Notes under the pieces: generated by a model
The model's input: the letters and a program-made list of their open reading frames with translations, nothing else
Databases searched by the model: none
Told to the model about the DNA's origin: nothing
Made by a program: the position numbers and the translations under genes
Shown here: piece by piece, positions 1 through 8,606 of the stretch
How the letters are laid out: each line of letters opens with the position of its first letter
How positions within the stretch are numbered: the first letter of the stretch is position 1
NCBI GenBank assembly: GCA_964442035.1
Contig: CAYTWZ010000009.1
Coordinates: 1 to 30,211, forward strand
Reading direction: 5' to 3'
DNA length: 30,211 bases
Origin: JAFLUQ01 sp964442035
GTDB lineage: Bacteria > Bacillota > Clostridia > UMGS1883

Positions 1-104
1 CTTTACCATGATATCCGACCGAGGGACGGCCCTTGAAGCGGACGTCTGAATTCATTACAGCAAATAAAAAAATAATAATAAATGAGAAAGAAGGAATATC
101 AATC

Positions 105-2054
105 ATGAAATCAGTCAAAAAGGTTTTCGCGATTCTTTTGGCGGTCGTGTTGGCGGCAGGTATGGGGATAACGGCAACAGCGGACGAAACAATAACAGGC
201 ACGATTACCGTTAAAAACGCGGCTTCCAACGCTACGTACACAGCGTATAAGATCTTTGACGTGGTGTATACCTCGGCAGATAACCCCACAAAGTATTCTT
301 ATACGATATCAACCGGTTCAGAGTGGCTGGACACAATAATCGCCTATATCGGCGGCTATACCGAGGTTGAAGGCAAATGGTACAAAACATCGGATACTAC
401 AACAAATGGCGGCACGACTACCGTAAATGAAGGCGCTACGGCGGCGACAACCTTCACCAGCGATAGCAGCGGTCTGACGCTGACCCTCTCCGCGAGGGGC
501 AGTGAGTATGTTGTGACAAGGAACGACGAACAATTCTCCGCGGAGGACTTTGCGCAAGCGCTTTACGCGGCCTTGGAGGGATATACCGTAGTCAACACAA
601 GTGAAGTAACAGTGCCGGATGCGAATATTACCTATTACATCCATACCAAAGGACAGTATGAGGTATGCGAGGATCTGACCGCGTTTGAAGATGGCACGAC
701 CTACTATACAAAGGGCGATGGCCTTGAAATTGAAGGAACAGTTTTGGAAAATAGTGACGGAAAGGCAAAGGCTGATGGTCTAGAATTAGGCTATTACTTT
801 GTTACCACCAGCATTGGCTCTCTGGCCGATTTGACCACTACGAACCCCAGCGCGACCATCTACGATAAAAACGAGGTTCCGCCCTTTGATAAGAGTCAGA
901 AAGACACCGAAGATGAGAATAATTATACGGACGGCGCTCTGACTGTGGATGTGGGGGACACTGTTTATTATCAGATAACCGGCAAGGTTCCTTCCACCAC
1001 AGGCTACGAGACATACACATACAAAGTGTCCGATACTATGTCCAAAGGGCTGACCTTTAATAAGGATGTGACTGTAAAGTTTGGCGAAACTGAAGTAACT
1101 TTGACCGAAGTGAAGGATCCTGACGCGACACTTACGGATGGTCAGATACGCTACTCTGAAAAAGGCTTTGAGCTGTATTTTGATATGACCAAGCATCAGG
1201 ATTATGTTGACAAGGCCATCACAATTACCTACTCGGCAGTGGTAAACAGTGACGCTGTTACGGCGGTGAGCGTTAATACAGCGACGCTGGAGTACAGCAA
1301 TGATCCTAACGAAGAGAACAGCACGGGCAAAACGACCGATGAGGTATATATATATTCCTCCAAAATCGTGATCGATAAGTATGAAACAGGTGACGAGGAA
1401 AGTAAGCTGTCCGGCGCGGAATTTGTTCTGTATAAGGAAGTAGAAGAAGGAGAAACAACAGAGAAGAAGTATTATCAGGCCGTATATGAGTATACATATA
1501 CTGACAGCAGTAACGAAACCGTGACCGTTTACTCGGCGGACGGCAAGACATATTATTCTGACCCGGAGCTTAAGACAGAGGTAACTGTTCACGAAGGTGA
1601 AACGCCCGAACAGGTCAAGCTGGCAAAAGTAAATTGGGTAGACCAGAGTGAAGCGACTGTTGTTACCACTGACAAATATGGCGCGGCGGAATTTGACGGC
1701 CTCGAGGATGGCGTGTATTATCTGTTGGAGGTCGAGGCTCCTGATGGCTACAACTTTTTGACAGCCCCGGTTGAGGTCGATGTATATCTTATGACGAGAT
1801 TAAACAGCAGCGGCATCGAAGGCGGCGGTGCATTTGTAGAATATTCTCCTTCGCAAATTGCGGAAAAATTGAAAGGTAATGCTGCCGAAACATACCTGAC
1901 CTATGATGTAGGAGTTGCCAACTCCACAGGTACCGAGCTCCCCGAAACTGGCGGCATAGGCACGACAATCTTCTACATCGTCGGCTCCGTACTGGCCATC
2001 GGCGCGGCTGTACTGCTCATTGTCAGGAGACGGATGAAAGGCATATCTGACTGA
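105..2054 (+). CDS. LPXTG-anchored major pilin (backbone fimbrial subunit)
   Basis: Likely the shaft protein of a sortase-assembled pilus, exported and then covalently linked on the cell wall. The start at 105 is chosen because AAGGA lies 9 bases upstream and the next residues form a signal peptide (MKSVKKVF followed by a hydrophobic run, cleavage near residue 26 after ATA). The ORF stays open upstream to 33, but those residues are not signal-like. Of 649 residues, the middle (about 255-400) resembles a fimbrial isopeptide-forming D2 domain. Residues from about 415 (IDKYETGDEESKLSGAEFVLY) to 590 form a SpaA/Cna-B-like domain with an E-box-like YYLLEVEAPDGY. The C-terminus carries LPETG (612-616), a membrane segment and RRRMK, the usual sorting signal. 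The class C sortase gene directly downstream supports a pilin role. No promoter is visible in the 104 bases before it. The family call is firm; the exact subunit role is inferred. Confidence 0.9.
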   Translation: MKSVKKVFAILLAVVLAAGMGITATADETITGTITVKNAASNATYTAYKIFDVVYTSADNPTKYSYTISTGSEWLDTIIAYIGGYTEVEGKWYKTSDTTTNGGTTTVNEGATAATTFTSDSSGLTLTLSARGSEYVVTRNDEQFSAEDFAQALYAALEGYTVVNTSEVTVPDANITYYIHTKGQYEVCEDLTAFEDGTTYYTKGDGLEIEGTVLENSDGKAKADGLELGYYFVTTSIGSLADLTTTNPSATIYDKNEVPPFDKSQKDTEDENNYTDGALTVDVGDTVYYQITGKVPSTTGYETYTYKVSDTMSKGLTFNKDVTVKFGETEVTLTEVKDPDATLTDGQIRYSEKGFELYFDMTKHQDYVDKAITITYSAVVNSDAVTAVSVNTATLEYSNDPNEENSTGKTTDEVYIYSSKIVIDKYETGDEESKLSGAEFVLYKEVEEGETTEKKYYQAVYEYTYTDSSNETVTVYSADGKTYYSDPELKTEVTVHEGETPEQVKLAKVNWVDQSEATVVTTDKYGAAEFDGLEDGVYYLLEVEAPDGYNFLTAPVEVDVYLMTRLNSSGIEGGGAFVEYSPSQIAEKLKGNAAETYLTYDVGVANSTGTELPETGGIGTTIFYIVGSVLAIGAAVLLIVRRRMKGISD

Positions 2055-2095
2055 GCATAGCCTCCCTCGTTTACTGAAAGGCATGAAAAGCTCCG

Positions 2096-2947
2096 ATGAG
2101 TGGAATTAAGGAAAAAAAGAAACGGGATCTTGCCACGCCGATATTGATAGCGGTGTTTTTCGCGGGAATGTGCATCATGCTATACCCTGTGGTTTCCGAT
2201 ATGTGGAACAGCCGGGTACAGTCCCGGGTAATTATGAATTATAACGCTGTGGTGGAGAGTATCTCTCCCGAGGAATACGCGGCTGAAATTGAAAAGGCGA
2301 ACGCCTACAATGCCGCGCTGGCCCGGCTGCCCTTTCCCATTTTGGATCACGAGGGCGTCGAGGGCTATGAGGACGCGCTCAATATCACGGGTACAGGGGT
2401 CATGGGCTATATCGAGATCCCGCGCATCAACCTGAAGCTCCCCATTTGCCACGGCACCTCCGATGAGGTACTCAACGTGGCGGTGGGGCATATGGAGGGA
2501 TCGTCCCTGCCTGTGGGCGGCGAGGGTACGCACTGCGTCCTTTCGGCTCACAGGGGGCTTCCCGGGGCGAAGCTGTTTTCCGGCCTTGACAAGCTTGAAG
2601 AAGATGATATATTCACGATCACTGTCCTTAATGAGCTCTTAACCTACAGAGTGGATCAAATACGGATCGTGGAACCCGACGAGTTTCAGGATCTGCTTCC
2701 TCAGGAGGGTCAGGATTATTGCACTCTTCTCACCTGTACTCCCTACGGCATCAACACGCACAGATTGCTTGTGCGAGGGCATCGAATTCCAAACCTCAGC
2801 GAAAACGACATTGTGATCGCCAACGAGGCCTACGAGCTGGATTCCACAATGCTCGCCCCCTTCGCGGCTGCTCCGGTGCTGCTGATTCTGCTGATAATTA
2901 TGCTTGTCAGGACGCGTAAGAAGAAGTCGAAGCGGAATGACGAATGA
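2096..2947 (+). CDS. Class C (pilin-polymerising) sortase
   Basis: Membrane transpeptidase that cleaves pilin sorting signals and joins pilin subunits to one another. The 283-residue protein has an N-terminal membrane segment (about 13-33) and a second one near the C-terminus (about 252-272) followed by RTRKKKSKR, the two-anchor layout of class C enzymes. Catalytic residues are visible: His152 in SAHRG, Cys214 in TLLTCTPYG and Arg223 in NTHRLLVRGHR. The stretch before the fold (about 70-95, ARLPFPILDHEG) is where class C enzymes carry their lid. It starts 41 bases after the pilin stop and is probably co-transcribed with it. The ribosome binding site is weak, and a short out-of-frame ATG at 2083 lies just before the start. 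A terminator follows directly. Confidence 0.93.
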   Translation: MSGIKEKKKRDLATPILIAVFFAGMCIMLYPVVSDMWNSRVQSRVIMNYNAVVESISPEEYAAEIEKANAYNAALARLPFPILDHEGVEGYEDALNITGTGVMGYIEIPRINLKLPICHGTSDEVLNVAVGHMEGSSLPVGGEGTHCVLSAHRGLPGAKLFSGLDKLEEDDIFTITVLNELLTYRVDQIRIVEPDEFQDLLPQEGQDYCTLLTCTPYGINTHRLLVRGHRIPNLSENDIVIANEAYELDSTMLAPFAAAPVLLILLIIMLVRTRKKKSKRNDE

Positions 2948-2959
2948 CGATTCTGTATC

Positions 2960-2994
2960 AAAAAAATCCCGCCTGTGCCAAAGCGGGATTTTTT
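2960..2994 (+). terminator. Rho-independent terminator after the first pilin/sortase module
   Basis: A perfect 12-bp stem (AAAAAATCCCGC at 2961-2972 with GCGGGATTTTTT at 2983-2994) closes a 10-base loop and ends in a T run. Outer bases TGTA/TACA extend the pairing. It separates the first module from the next promoter. The A run on the 5' side would also let it act in the other direction. Confidence 0.92.
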
Positions 2995-3034
2995 GGTACA
3001 GGGACGCGGCTCCCGATAACTACAAGAATAATAC

Positions 3035-3063
3035 TTGACAAAACGCCCGTAATAGTATATAAT
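3035..3063 (+). promoter_or_regulatory. Perfect sigma-A promoter for the second pilin module
   Basis: TTGACA (3035-3040) and TATAAT (3058-3063) are separated by exactly 17 bases, an exact match to the housekeeping consensus. It lies 105 bases upstream of the IPQTG protein start and just after the preceding terminator, so the second module has its own promoter. Confidence 0.88.
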
Positions 3064-3167
3064 TAGCGTTGCAGGGAAGGCGGCGGATGTTTTTTGACCG
3101 TTATTTCGCGGACTGCGGCGCTCCGATTTAAAATTTGGCAACTAATTTTTTAAGGAGGGCACACCTG

Positions 3168-4565
3168 ATGAAAATTCATTTTCGTAAAGCGGGTGCGTGG
3201 CTTGCATGTCTGTTTCTGCTGGCGTCGCTGCTTCCCATCGCGTCTTATGCCCGGGGCTCGGTGGACACCGACAGGACGGACTGCTCCCTGACCATAGAAT
3301 ATCCATGCTCCAACATCACGTTTAAGCTTTATCGCGTGGCTGATATCTCAAAATACGGCGGATTTACCCTGTCCGGCGATTTTGAGGGGTATAAGGTTTC
3401 CCTTGATGATCTTGACAGCAGCGGCTGGAAAAGTCTGGCCGCCACGCTGGACGGCTATGTCGAGCGGGATAAGCTGTCTCCATTGGACACTCAGCGCACC
3501 GACAGCAAGGGCAAACTGACCTTCGCCGGAAAGGGGACAGGTCTGTACCTAATATCATGGGGTAAGCACAACACCTCGGGCTACACATATACGCCCCAGC
3601 CATTTTTGGTTTCGCTGCCGAGCCTCGACTCCGGCGACAGCTGGGACTACTCCCCGGAGGTTGAGCCAAAGTACGAAAGGAAGAAAAACTCTTCCAATTC
3701 TTCCAGCGACACTGTGAACCGAAAGGCGCTTAAGATATGGAAGGACAGCGACAACGAGGCGGCCCGCCCCGACAGCGTTACGGTGCAGCTGCTGAAGAAC
3801 GGCTCCGTATATCAGGAGGCGACGCTTACCGCCGCCAACAACTGGCGGTATCTTTGGACAGGGCTTGACGCCGATGACGTCTGGCGTATAGTGGAGAAGG
3901 ATGTACCCGAAGGATACTCTGTAGCTGTTGGTAGGGAGGGCATTACCTTTACGCTTACCAACACCCTGACGTCCGACAACCCTGACAATCCTGATAATCC
4001 CGATAATCCCGACAACCCGGACAATCCGGACAACCCCGATAATCCGGACAATCCCGATAATCCGGATAACCCTGATAACCCGGACAATCCCGATAACCCG
4101 GATAATCCCGATAATCCGGATAATCCGAACAACCCCGATAACCCGGACAATCCCGATAATCCGAACAACCCCGATAACCCGGATAATCCCGATAATCCGG
4201 ATAATCCGAACAACCCCGATAACCCGGACAATCCCGATAATCCGAACAACCCCGATAACCCGGACAATCCCGATAACCCCGATAACCCGAATAACCCCGA
4301 TAACCCGAACAACCCCGATAACCCGAACAATCCGGATAATCCGAACAATCCGGACAATCCCGATAACCCGAACAACCCTGATAATCCGGACAATCCCGAT
4401 AATCCCGACAATCCCGGCAATCCGGAAATCCCTCAGACCGGGCAGCTGTGGTGGCCGGTATCGGCGCTTTCCTGCGGCGGCCTGGGGCTGTTCCTGACAG
4501 GTTGGCACAGACGCCGCAGCGATGCTCATGGCGGCACGGGAGACAGTGGAGGGAAGAATGAGTAA
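3168..4565 (+). CDS. IPQTG-anchored surface protein/pilin with Cna-B domain and Asp-Asn-Pro repeat stalk
   Basis: Cell-wall-anchored surface protein, likely a minor pilin or stalked adhesin. Start 3168 is set by TAAGGAGGG about 8 bases upstream and by the signal peptide that follows (residues 1-29, ending near SYA-RG). Residues about 35-170 resemble a pilin N-domain (LTIEYPCSNITFKLYRVADIS). Residues 186-268 form a Cna-B domain (KALKIWKDSDNEAARPDSV, ending GYSVAV). Residues 270-419 are exactly 50 consecutive (D/N/G)-N-P triplets, an extended stalk able to span the wall. IPQTG at 421-425, a hydrophobic segment and HRRR complete the sorting signal. The last codons overlap the following sortase gene by 8 bases, so the two are probably translated together. 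The repeat is prone to length change. Whether it joins the first pilin's fibre or is anchored alone cannot be seen. Confidence 0.88.
   Translation: MKIHFRKAGAWLACLFLLASLLPIASYARGSVDTDRTDCSLTIEYPCSNITFKLYRVADISKYGGFTLSGDFEGYKVSLDDLDSSGWKSLAATLDGYVERDKLSPLDTQRTDSKGKLTFAGKGTGLYLISWGKHNTSGYTYTPQPFLVSLPSLDSGDSWDYSPEVEPKYERKKNSSNSSSDTVNRKALKIWKDSDNEAARPDSVTVQLLKNGSVYQEATLTAANNWRYLWTGLDADDVWRIVEKDVPEGYSVAVGREGITFTLTNTLTSDNPDNPDNPDNPDNPDNPDNPDNPDNPDNPDNPDNPDNPDNPDNPDNPDNPNNPDNPDNPDNPNNPDNPDNPDNPDNPNNPDNPDNPDNPNNPDNPDNPDNPDNPNNPDNPNNPDNPNNPDNPNNPDNPDNPNNPDNPDNPDNPDNPGNPEIPQTGQLWWPVSALSCGGLGLFLTGWHRRRSDAHGGTGDSGGKNE
3975..4424 (+). repeat. 9-bp coding tandem repeat, 50 copies (Asp/Asn-Asn-Pro)
   Basis: 450 bases of uninterrupted 9-bp units coding (GAC/GAT or AAC)-(AAC/AAT)-(CCC/CCG/CCT), with one final Gly variant. 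Asn replaces the usual Asp only in the second half. A higher-order unit is visible: CCGAACAACC recurs at 4125, 4161, 4206 and 4242 (spacings 36, 45, 36), and about 59 bases from 4125 recur exactly from 4206. This indicates a recent 81-bp duplication inside an older, codon-scrambled array. Confidence 0.95.
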
Positions 4566-5178
4566 CAAAAAAGGCTCCGTCCTCATGCTATCCGGACTGC
4601 TGATGATGCTGGCCGCCCTTTCCCTTGCCTGTTACAACCTGTGGGAGGCGCGTCGGGCGGAAAAAACCTCGGCGGCTGTGCTTGAGCGGCTTGAGGCCGA
4701 TATACCCGAACCGCTTCAATCCACCGACCCCGACGATCCTCAGGAGGCTGTCATACCGGACTACATTCTCAATCCGGACATGGATATGCCGACTATGGAA
4801 ATAGACGGGCGGAAATATATCGGCTATTTGACTGTTCCGGCTTTGGGACTGGAGCTGCCGGTGGCGGACGAGTGGAGCTATTCCCGGCTTAAGACGTCTC
4901 CATGCCGGTTTGAGGGTACAGCCTATCACAACGACATGATCATTGCGGGGCACAACTACCGGGGTCATTTCGGCAGGCTTGGAAATCTGCGCCCCGGGGA
5001 TGAGGTCCGCTTCACCGACGGGGACGGCAATGCTTTCGCGTACACGGTGACAGAGCTTCTGACCCTGGACGGTAACGATCTGGACGCTTTGGAAAAAGGC
5101 GACTGGGATCTGACGCTTTTTACCTGTACACTCGGCAGGAAAACAAGGCTTGTTGTGCGGTGCGCTTACGCGACCTGA
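4558..5178 (+). CDS. Sortase paired with the IPQTG protein (single membrane anchor, no class C lid seen)
   Basis: Transpeptidase that presumably anchors the overlapping IPQTG protein to the wall. The start at 4558 is chosen for the GGAGGG site about 4 bases upstream and because the membrane segment (about 7-26) follows at once. The 206-residue protein has the sortase core: His132 in IIAGHNYRGHFG, Cys190 in LTLFTCT and Arg197 in KTRLVVRC. Unlike the first sortase it lacks a C-terminal membrane segment and a recognisable lid. It is therefore more like a housekeeping or class B/D-type anchoring enzyme than a polymerase; its exact class is uncertain. It overlaps the preceding gene by 8 bases, suggesting translational coupling and substrate dedication. 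Confidence 0.88.
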   Translation: MSNKKGSVLMLSGLLMMLAALSLACYNLWEARRAEKTSAAVLERLEADIPEPLQSTDPDDPQEAVIPDYILNPDMDMPTMEIDGRKYIGYLTVPALGLELPVADEWSYSRLKTSPCRFEGTAYHNDMIIAGHNYRGHFGRLGNLRPGDEVRFTDGDGNAFAYTVTELLTLDGNDLDALEKGDWDLTLFTCTLGRKTRLVVRCAYAT

Positions 5179-5224
5179 CAACTCCGTTCGGGAAATATTC
5201 GGCGCTTTTTAAGGATGCTTTAAA

Positions 5225-5247
5225 GGCGGCGGCGTTAAGCTGCCGCC
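5225..5247 (+). terminator. Possible terminator after the second sortase
   Basis: GGCGGCGGC (5225-5233) pairs with GCTGCCGCC (5239-5247), with one G-T pair, around a GTTAA loop. The T-rich stretch downstream (TGTTCTGTATTGATTTTTT) is not directly adjacent, so efficiency is uncertain. Confidence 0.45.
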
Positions 5248-5302
5248 CATTGTTCTGTATTGATTTTTTGCGGTATTATGCCATGAAAGGAAATGAAAAG
5301 CA

Positions 5303-6580
5303 ATGAAACTTGATACCTTATGCGTACAGGCCGGTTACGAGCCGAAAAACGGCGAACCGAGGGTTTTACCCATAGTCCAAAGCACCACGTATAAATACAG
5401 CTCCACACAGGAGGTGGGGGATCTGTTTGACCTTAAGAGCGACGGCTTTTTTTACACCCGTCTTGCCAATCCCACCTGTGCCGCCGCGGAAAAAAAGCTG
5501 GCCGCCCTTGAAGGCGGCGTCGGCTGCATGATGACCTCCTCAGGACAGAGCGCTTCTCTTATTGCCATACTTAATATTGCCGGGGCCGGCGACCACATCA
5601 TTTGCGCGGCTACGGTTTACGGCGGCACCTTCAATCTGTTCAACGTTACCCTCCGGAAGGTGGGCATTGACTTTACCTTTGTAAACCCGGACGCCTCCTT
5701 GGAGGAGCTTCAAAGGGAAGTTCGTCCCAACACAAAGGCGATATTCGGCGAAAGCGTATCCAATCCGGCGCTGGTGGTTCTGGATATCGAAAAGTTTGCC
5801 GCTCTTGCTCACAACAACGGTATCCCGCTGATAGTGGACAACACCTTTCCCACACCCATCAACTGCCGTCCCATTGAGTGGGGAGCCGACATAGTGATAC
5901 ATTCCACCAGTAAGTACCTTGACGGACATGCGGTAGCTTTGGGCGGAGCAATTATCGACAGCGGCAAATTTGACTGGACCGCCGGCGGTAAGTTCCCCGA
6001 ATTTACCGAACCTGACGAAAGCTACCACGGAGTAGTGTATACCGAGGCCTTTGGCCCCGCCGCGTATATTACCAAGGCCCGTGTTCAGATGATGAGGGAT
6101 CTGGGTTCGGCTCCCGCCCCAATGAACGGCTTCCTCCTTAATATGGGTATGGAGACACTGCATCTGCGCATGGAACGCCACTGCGCGAACGCCCTTAAGG
6201 TAGCGCGGTATCTTCAGAACAACGAAAACGTGGAGTGGGTGGAGTTCCCTGGTCTTGAAAGCAGCAGGTATCACTCTCTCGCTCGTAAATATATGCCCGG
6301 CGGCACCTGCGGAGTTATTTCCTTTGCGGTAAAGGGCGGACGTGATAAAGCAGTGAAGTTTATGGACAGCCTTAAGCTTGCGGCCATAGTCGTACACGTG
6401 GCCGATTTGCGTACAAGCGTGCTCCATCCCGCTTCCTCCACTCATCGCCAGCTTACGGAAAAGCAGCTTGAGGAGTGCGGCGTACATCCGGGCCAAATCC
6501 GCATGAGCGTAGGCGTTGAGGCCGTCGAGGACATTATCGCCGACCTTGAGCAGGCGTTCAAAGCCGCCGCTAAGGACTGA
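5303..6580 (+). CDS. metY: O-acetylhomoserine sulfhydrylase (MetY family)
   Basis: PLP enzyme of the Cys/Met gamma-family. It makes homocysteine from O-acetylhomoserine and sulfide (direct sulfhydrylation in methionine synthesis). The 425-residue length and the long insert at about 225-260 fit MetY rather than the shorter cystathionine synthases and lyases. Motifs include the N-terminal TLCVQAGYEP, YTRLANPT (51-58), the SGQSA phosphate-binding loop (80-84) and the PLP lysine K204 in HSTSKYLDGH. GMETLHLRMERH and LRTSVLHPASSTH match the substrate-side motifs. AAAGGAAA lies about 11 bases before the start. The 29-base gap to typA suggests co-transcription. The 120 bases upstream are too short for an obvious SAM or T-box leader. 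Cystathionine gamma-synthase activity is a less likely alternative. Confidence 0.93.
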   Translation: MKLDTLCVQAGYEPKNGEPRVLPIVQSTTYKYSSTQEVGDLFDLKSDGFFYTRLANPTCAAAEKKLAALEGGVGCMMTSSGQSASLIAILNIAGAGDHIICAATVYGGTFNLFNVTLRKVGIDFTFVNPDASLEELQREVRPNTKAIFGESVSNPALVVLDIEKFAALAHNNGIPLIVDNTFPTPINCRPIEWGADIVIHSTSKYLDGHAVALGGAIIDSGKFDWTAGGKFPEFTEPDESYHGVVYTEAFGPAAYITKARVQMMRDLGSAPAPMNGFLLNMGMETLHLRMERHCANALKVARYLQNNENVEWVEFPGLESSRYHSLARKYMPGGTCGVISFAVKGGRDKAVKFMDSLKLAAIVVHVADLRTSVLHPASSTHRQLTEKQLEECGVHPGQIRMSVGVEAVEDIIADLEQAFKAAAKD

Positions 6581-6609
6581 AACCTATACTGAAAGACGAG
6601 GAATTACCG

Positions 6610-8436
6610 ATGACAGAACCTAAGAACATAAGAAATATAGCTATCATTGCTCACGTTGACCACGGCAAGACCACTCTTGTGGACGCAATGCTGAAGCAGA
6701 GCGGCGTTTTTCGTGAAAACGAGCAGGTGGAAGAAAGGGTAATGGACTCTAACGATATCGAGCGTGAGCGCGGCATTACTATCCTTGCCAAGAACACAAG
6801 CCTTGTGTACAACGGCGTTAAGATCAACATTATCGACACTCCCGGCCACGCCGACTTCGGCGGTGAGGTGGAGCGCGGCCTTAAAATGGCGGACGGTGTG
6901 CTTCTGCTGGTGGACGCTTTTGAAGGCTGCATGCCCCAGACACGGTTTGTGCTGAAAAAGGCTCTCGCTCTTAACCTGAGCCCAATCATGGTCATCAACA
7001 AGGTGGATCGCCCCAATGCCCGCCCATATGAGGTGACCGATGAACTTCTGGAGCTGTTTATCGACCTTGGAGCCACCGAGGAGCAGCTTGACGCGCCCAT
7101 TGTCTATGTCAGCGGCAGGGATGGCTGGGCCAGCCTTTCGCCGGACAATCATCCCGATAACCTTAAGGTGCTTTTTGACCTCATTGTGGATACGATCCCC
7201 GCGCCTAAGGACACAAGGGAAGGCGAGTTCCGAATGCTGGTGTCAAATATTGACTACGACACCTTTACGGGTCGTATCGCCGTGGGTCGTATTGACCGCG
7301 GTACGGTCAGGAACAATATGCCTATTACCATATGCCGAGACGGCATCACTCCGTATAACTCCCGCGTGAGTAAGCTATACTGCTTTACCGACCTTAACCG
7401 TGAGGCCATAGACGAAGCCTCAGCCGGTGAGATCGTAGCGATAAGCGGTGTTGAAAAAATAAATATCGGCGACACGATTTGTTCTACCGCGCAGGTAGAA
7501 CCCCTGCAATTCACACCTGTGGATGAGCCTGTACTGTCCATGACCTTCAGCGTCAATGACAGCCCCTTCGCAGGCATGGACGGCAATTATGTCACCAGCC
7601 GCCATATCCGTGACCGTCTTATGAAGGAGCTGGAAAGCAACATCGCCCTTAGAGTGGCTGAAACAGACTCCCCGGATCGCTTTGTGGTTTCGGGGCGGGG
7701 CGAGCTTCACCTCAGCGTCCTTATTGAAAGCATGCGCCGTCAGGGTTACGAGTTTTCCGTAGGCAAGCCCCGGACTATCAATAAGGAAATAGACGGTGTG
7801 CTCTGCGAGCCTATAGAGCTCCTTACGGTGGACGTCCCCGATGAGTTTACCGGCGTTGTAATGGAGGGCATAGGCAGCCGCAAGGGTACGCTTATAAATA
7901 TGGCGCCCGGCGCTGTGGGCTACACAAAGCTGGAATTTCGAATACCGGCCAGGTGCCTTATCGGCTACCGGGGCGAGCTCCTCACGGCGACCAAGGGCAC
8001 CGGCGTTATCAACCACGTGTTTGACAGCTACGAGCCGTTTATTCAGGGAGAGTTCGTCACCCGCAGCCGTGGCAGCCTTATCGCCCATGAGGACGGCGAG
8101 ACGGTGGCCTACGGCCTTAACAACGCCCAGGAGCGGGGAACCTTGTTTGTAGGCCCCGGCGAAAAGGTGTATGAAGGCATGGTAGTGGGCGAGTGCAACA
8201 GACTTGAGGACATTGTGGTCAATGTGTGCAAACGCAAGCAGGCCACCAACATGCGAGCCGCCGGAAGCGATGACAACATACGCCTTACTCCGCCACGGAA
8301 TATGAGCCTTGAGGAATGTCTGGAATTTATCGGTGACGATGAGTTGCTTGAGGTGACGCCTCATTTCCTGCGTCTGCGTAAGCAGATACTCAATACCGAA
8401 TTGAGAGCCAAGGAAGCTCACCGGGCTAAGAAGTAA
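6610..8436 (+). CDS. typA: Ribosome-associated translational GTPase TypA/BipA
   Basis: EF-G-like GTPase that binds the ribosome and is linked to 50S assembly, stress and low-temperature growth. The 608-residue length is standard for the family. GTPase motifs: G1 AHVDHGKT (14-21), the switch region RERGITI, G3 DTPGHADFGGEVERG and G4 NKVDRP. Then come domain II, the EF-G III and V-like domains (GRGELHLSVLIESMRRQGYEFSV) and the TypA-specific C-terminal domain (RCLIGYRGELLTATKGTGV; NAQERGTLFVGPG; TNMRAAGSDDNIRLTPP). GAGGAA precedes the start at good spacing. It ends in KK followed by a TAA stop. Confidence 0.97.
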   Translation: MTEPKNIRNIAIIAHVDHGKTTLVDAMLKQSGVFRENEQVEERVMDSNDIERERGITILAKNTSLVYNGVKINIIDTPGHADFGGEVERGLKMADGVLLLVDAFEGCMPQTRFVLKKALALNLSPIMVINKVDRPNARPYEVTDELLELFIDLGATEEQLDAPIVYVSGRDGWASLSPDNHPDNLKVLFDLIVDTIPAPKDTREGEFRMLVSNIDYDTFTGRIAVGRIDRGTVRNNMPITICRDGITPYNSRVSKLYCFTDLNREAIDEASAGEIVAISGVEKINIGDTICSTAQVEPLQFTPVDEPVLSMTFSVNDSPFAGMDGNYVTSRHIRDRLMKELESNIALRVAETDSPDRFVVSGRGELHLSVLIESMRRQGYEFSVGKPRTINKEIDGVLCEPIELLTVDVPDEFTGVVMEGIGSRKGTLINMAPGAVGYTKLEFRIPARCLIGYRGELLTATKGTGVINHVFDSYEPFIQGEFVTRSRGSLIAHEDGETVAYGLNNAQERGTLFVGPGEKVYEGMVVGECNRLEDIVVNVCKRKQATNMRAAGSDDNIRLTPPRNMSLEECLEFIGDDELLEVTPHFLRLRKQILNTELRAKEAHRAKK

Positions 8437-8521
8437 AAAATATAGGAGTATTCGCTGCCCGCGTTCCTAAAAACTACAAGTAAAAAAGCAAAATACAGTA
8501 AGTTTTTGTATAACATTCACA

Positions 8522-8550
8522 TTGATTATTAACAGTTTATGAATTATAAT
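8522..8550 (+). promoter_or_regulatory. Candidate sigma-A promoter for glnN
   Basis: TTGATT (8522-8527), a 17-base spacer and TATAAT (8545-8550), 57 bases before the glnN start in an AT-rich stretch. No clear nitrogen-regulator operator is recognised. Confidence 0.7.
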
Positions 8551-8606
8551 TTAAGTGTATAAGGTATGCACAAGGGCGTGCGTGCTGATTTAGGAGGCTA
8601 TTTGAT

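Noticed and set aside
1..104. Gene fragment or promoter at the left edge
   Set aside because: No supported frame ends here, and no -35/-10 pair at proper spacing is visible before the first pilin.
3812..4420. Antisense open frame of Gly-Leu-Ser-Gly repeats opposite the Asp-Asn-Pro stalk, and another longer one at 3555-4586
   Set aside because: It is the mirror of a 9-bp repeat without stops in any frame. There is no ribosome binding site or domain, and the plus-strand gene is well supported.
3975..4424. CRISPR array
   Set aside because: The 9-bp units are back to back with no spacers and keep the reading frame throughout.
5179..5302. SAM riboswitch or T-box before metY
   Set aside because: There are only about 120 bases, with one GC hairpin, no AGAGA/kink-turn pattern and no T-box sequence.
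7420..8421. Long minus-strand open frame opposite typA
   Set aside because: It is a shadow of typA with no family features.
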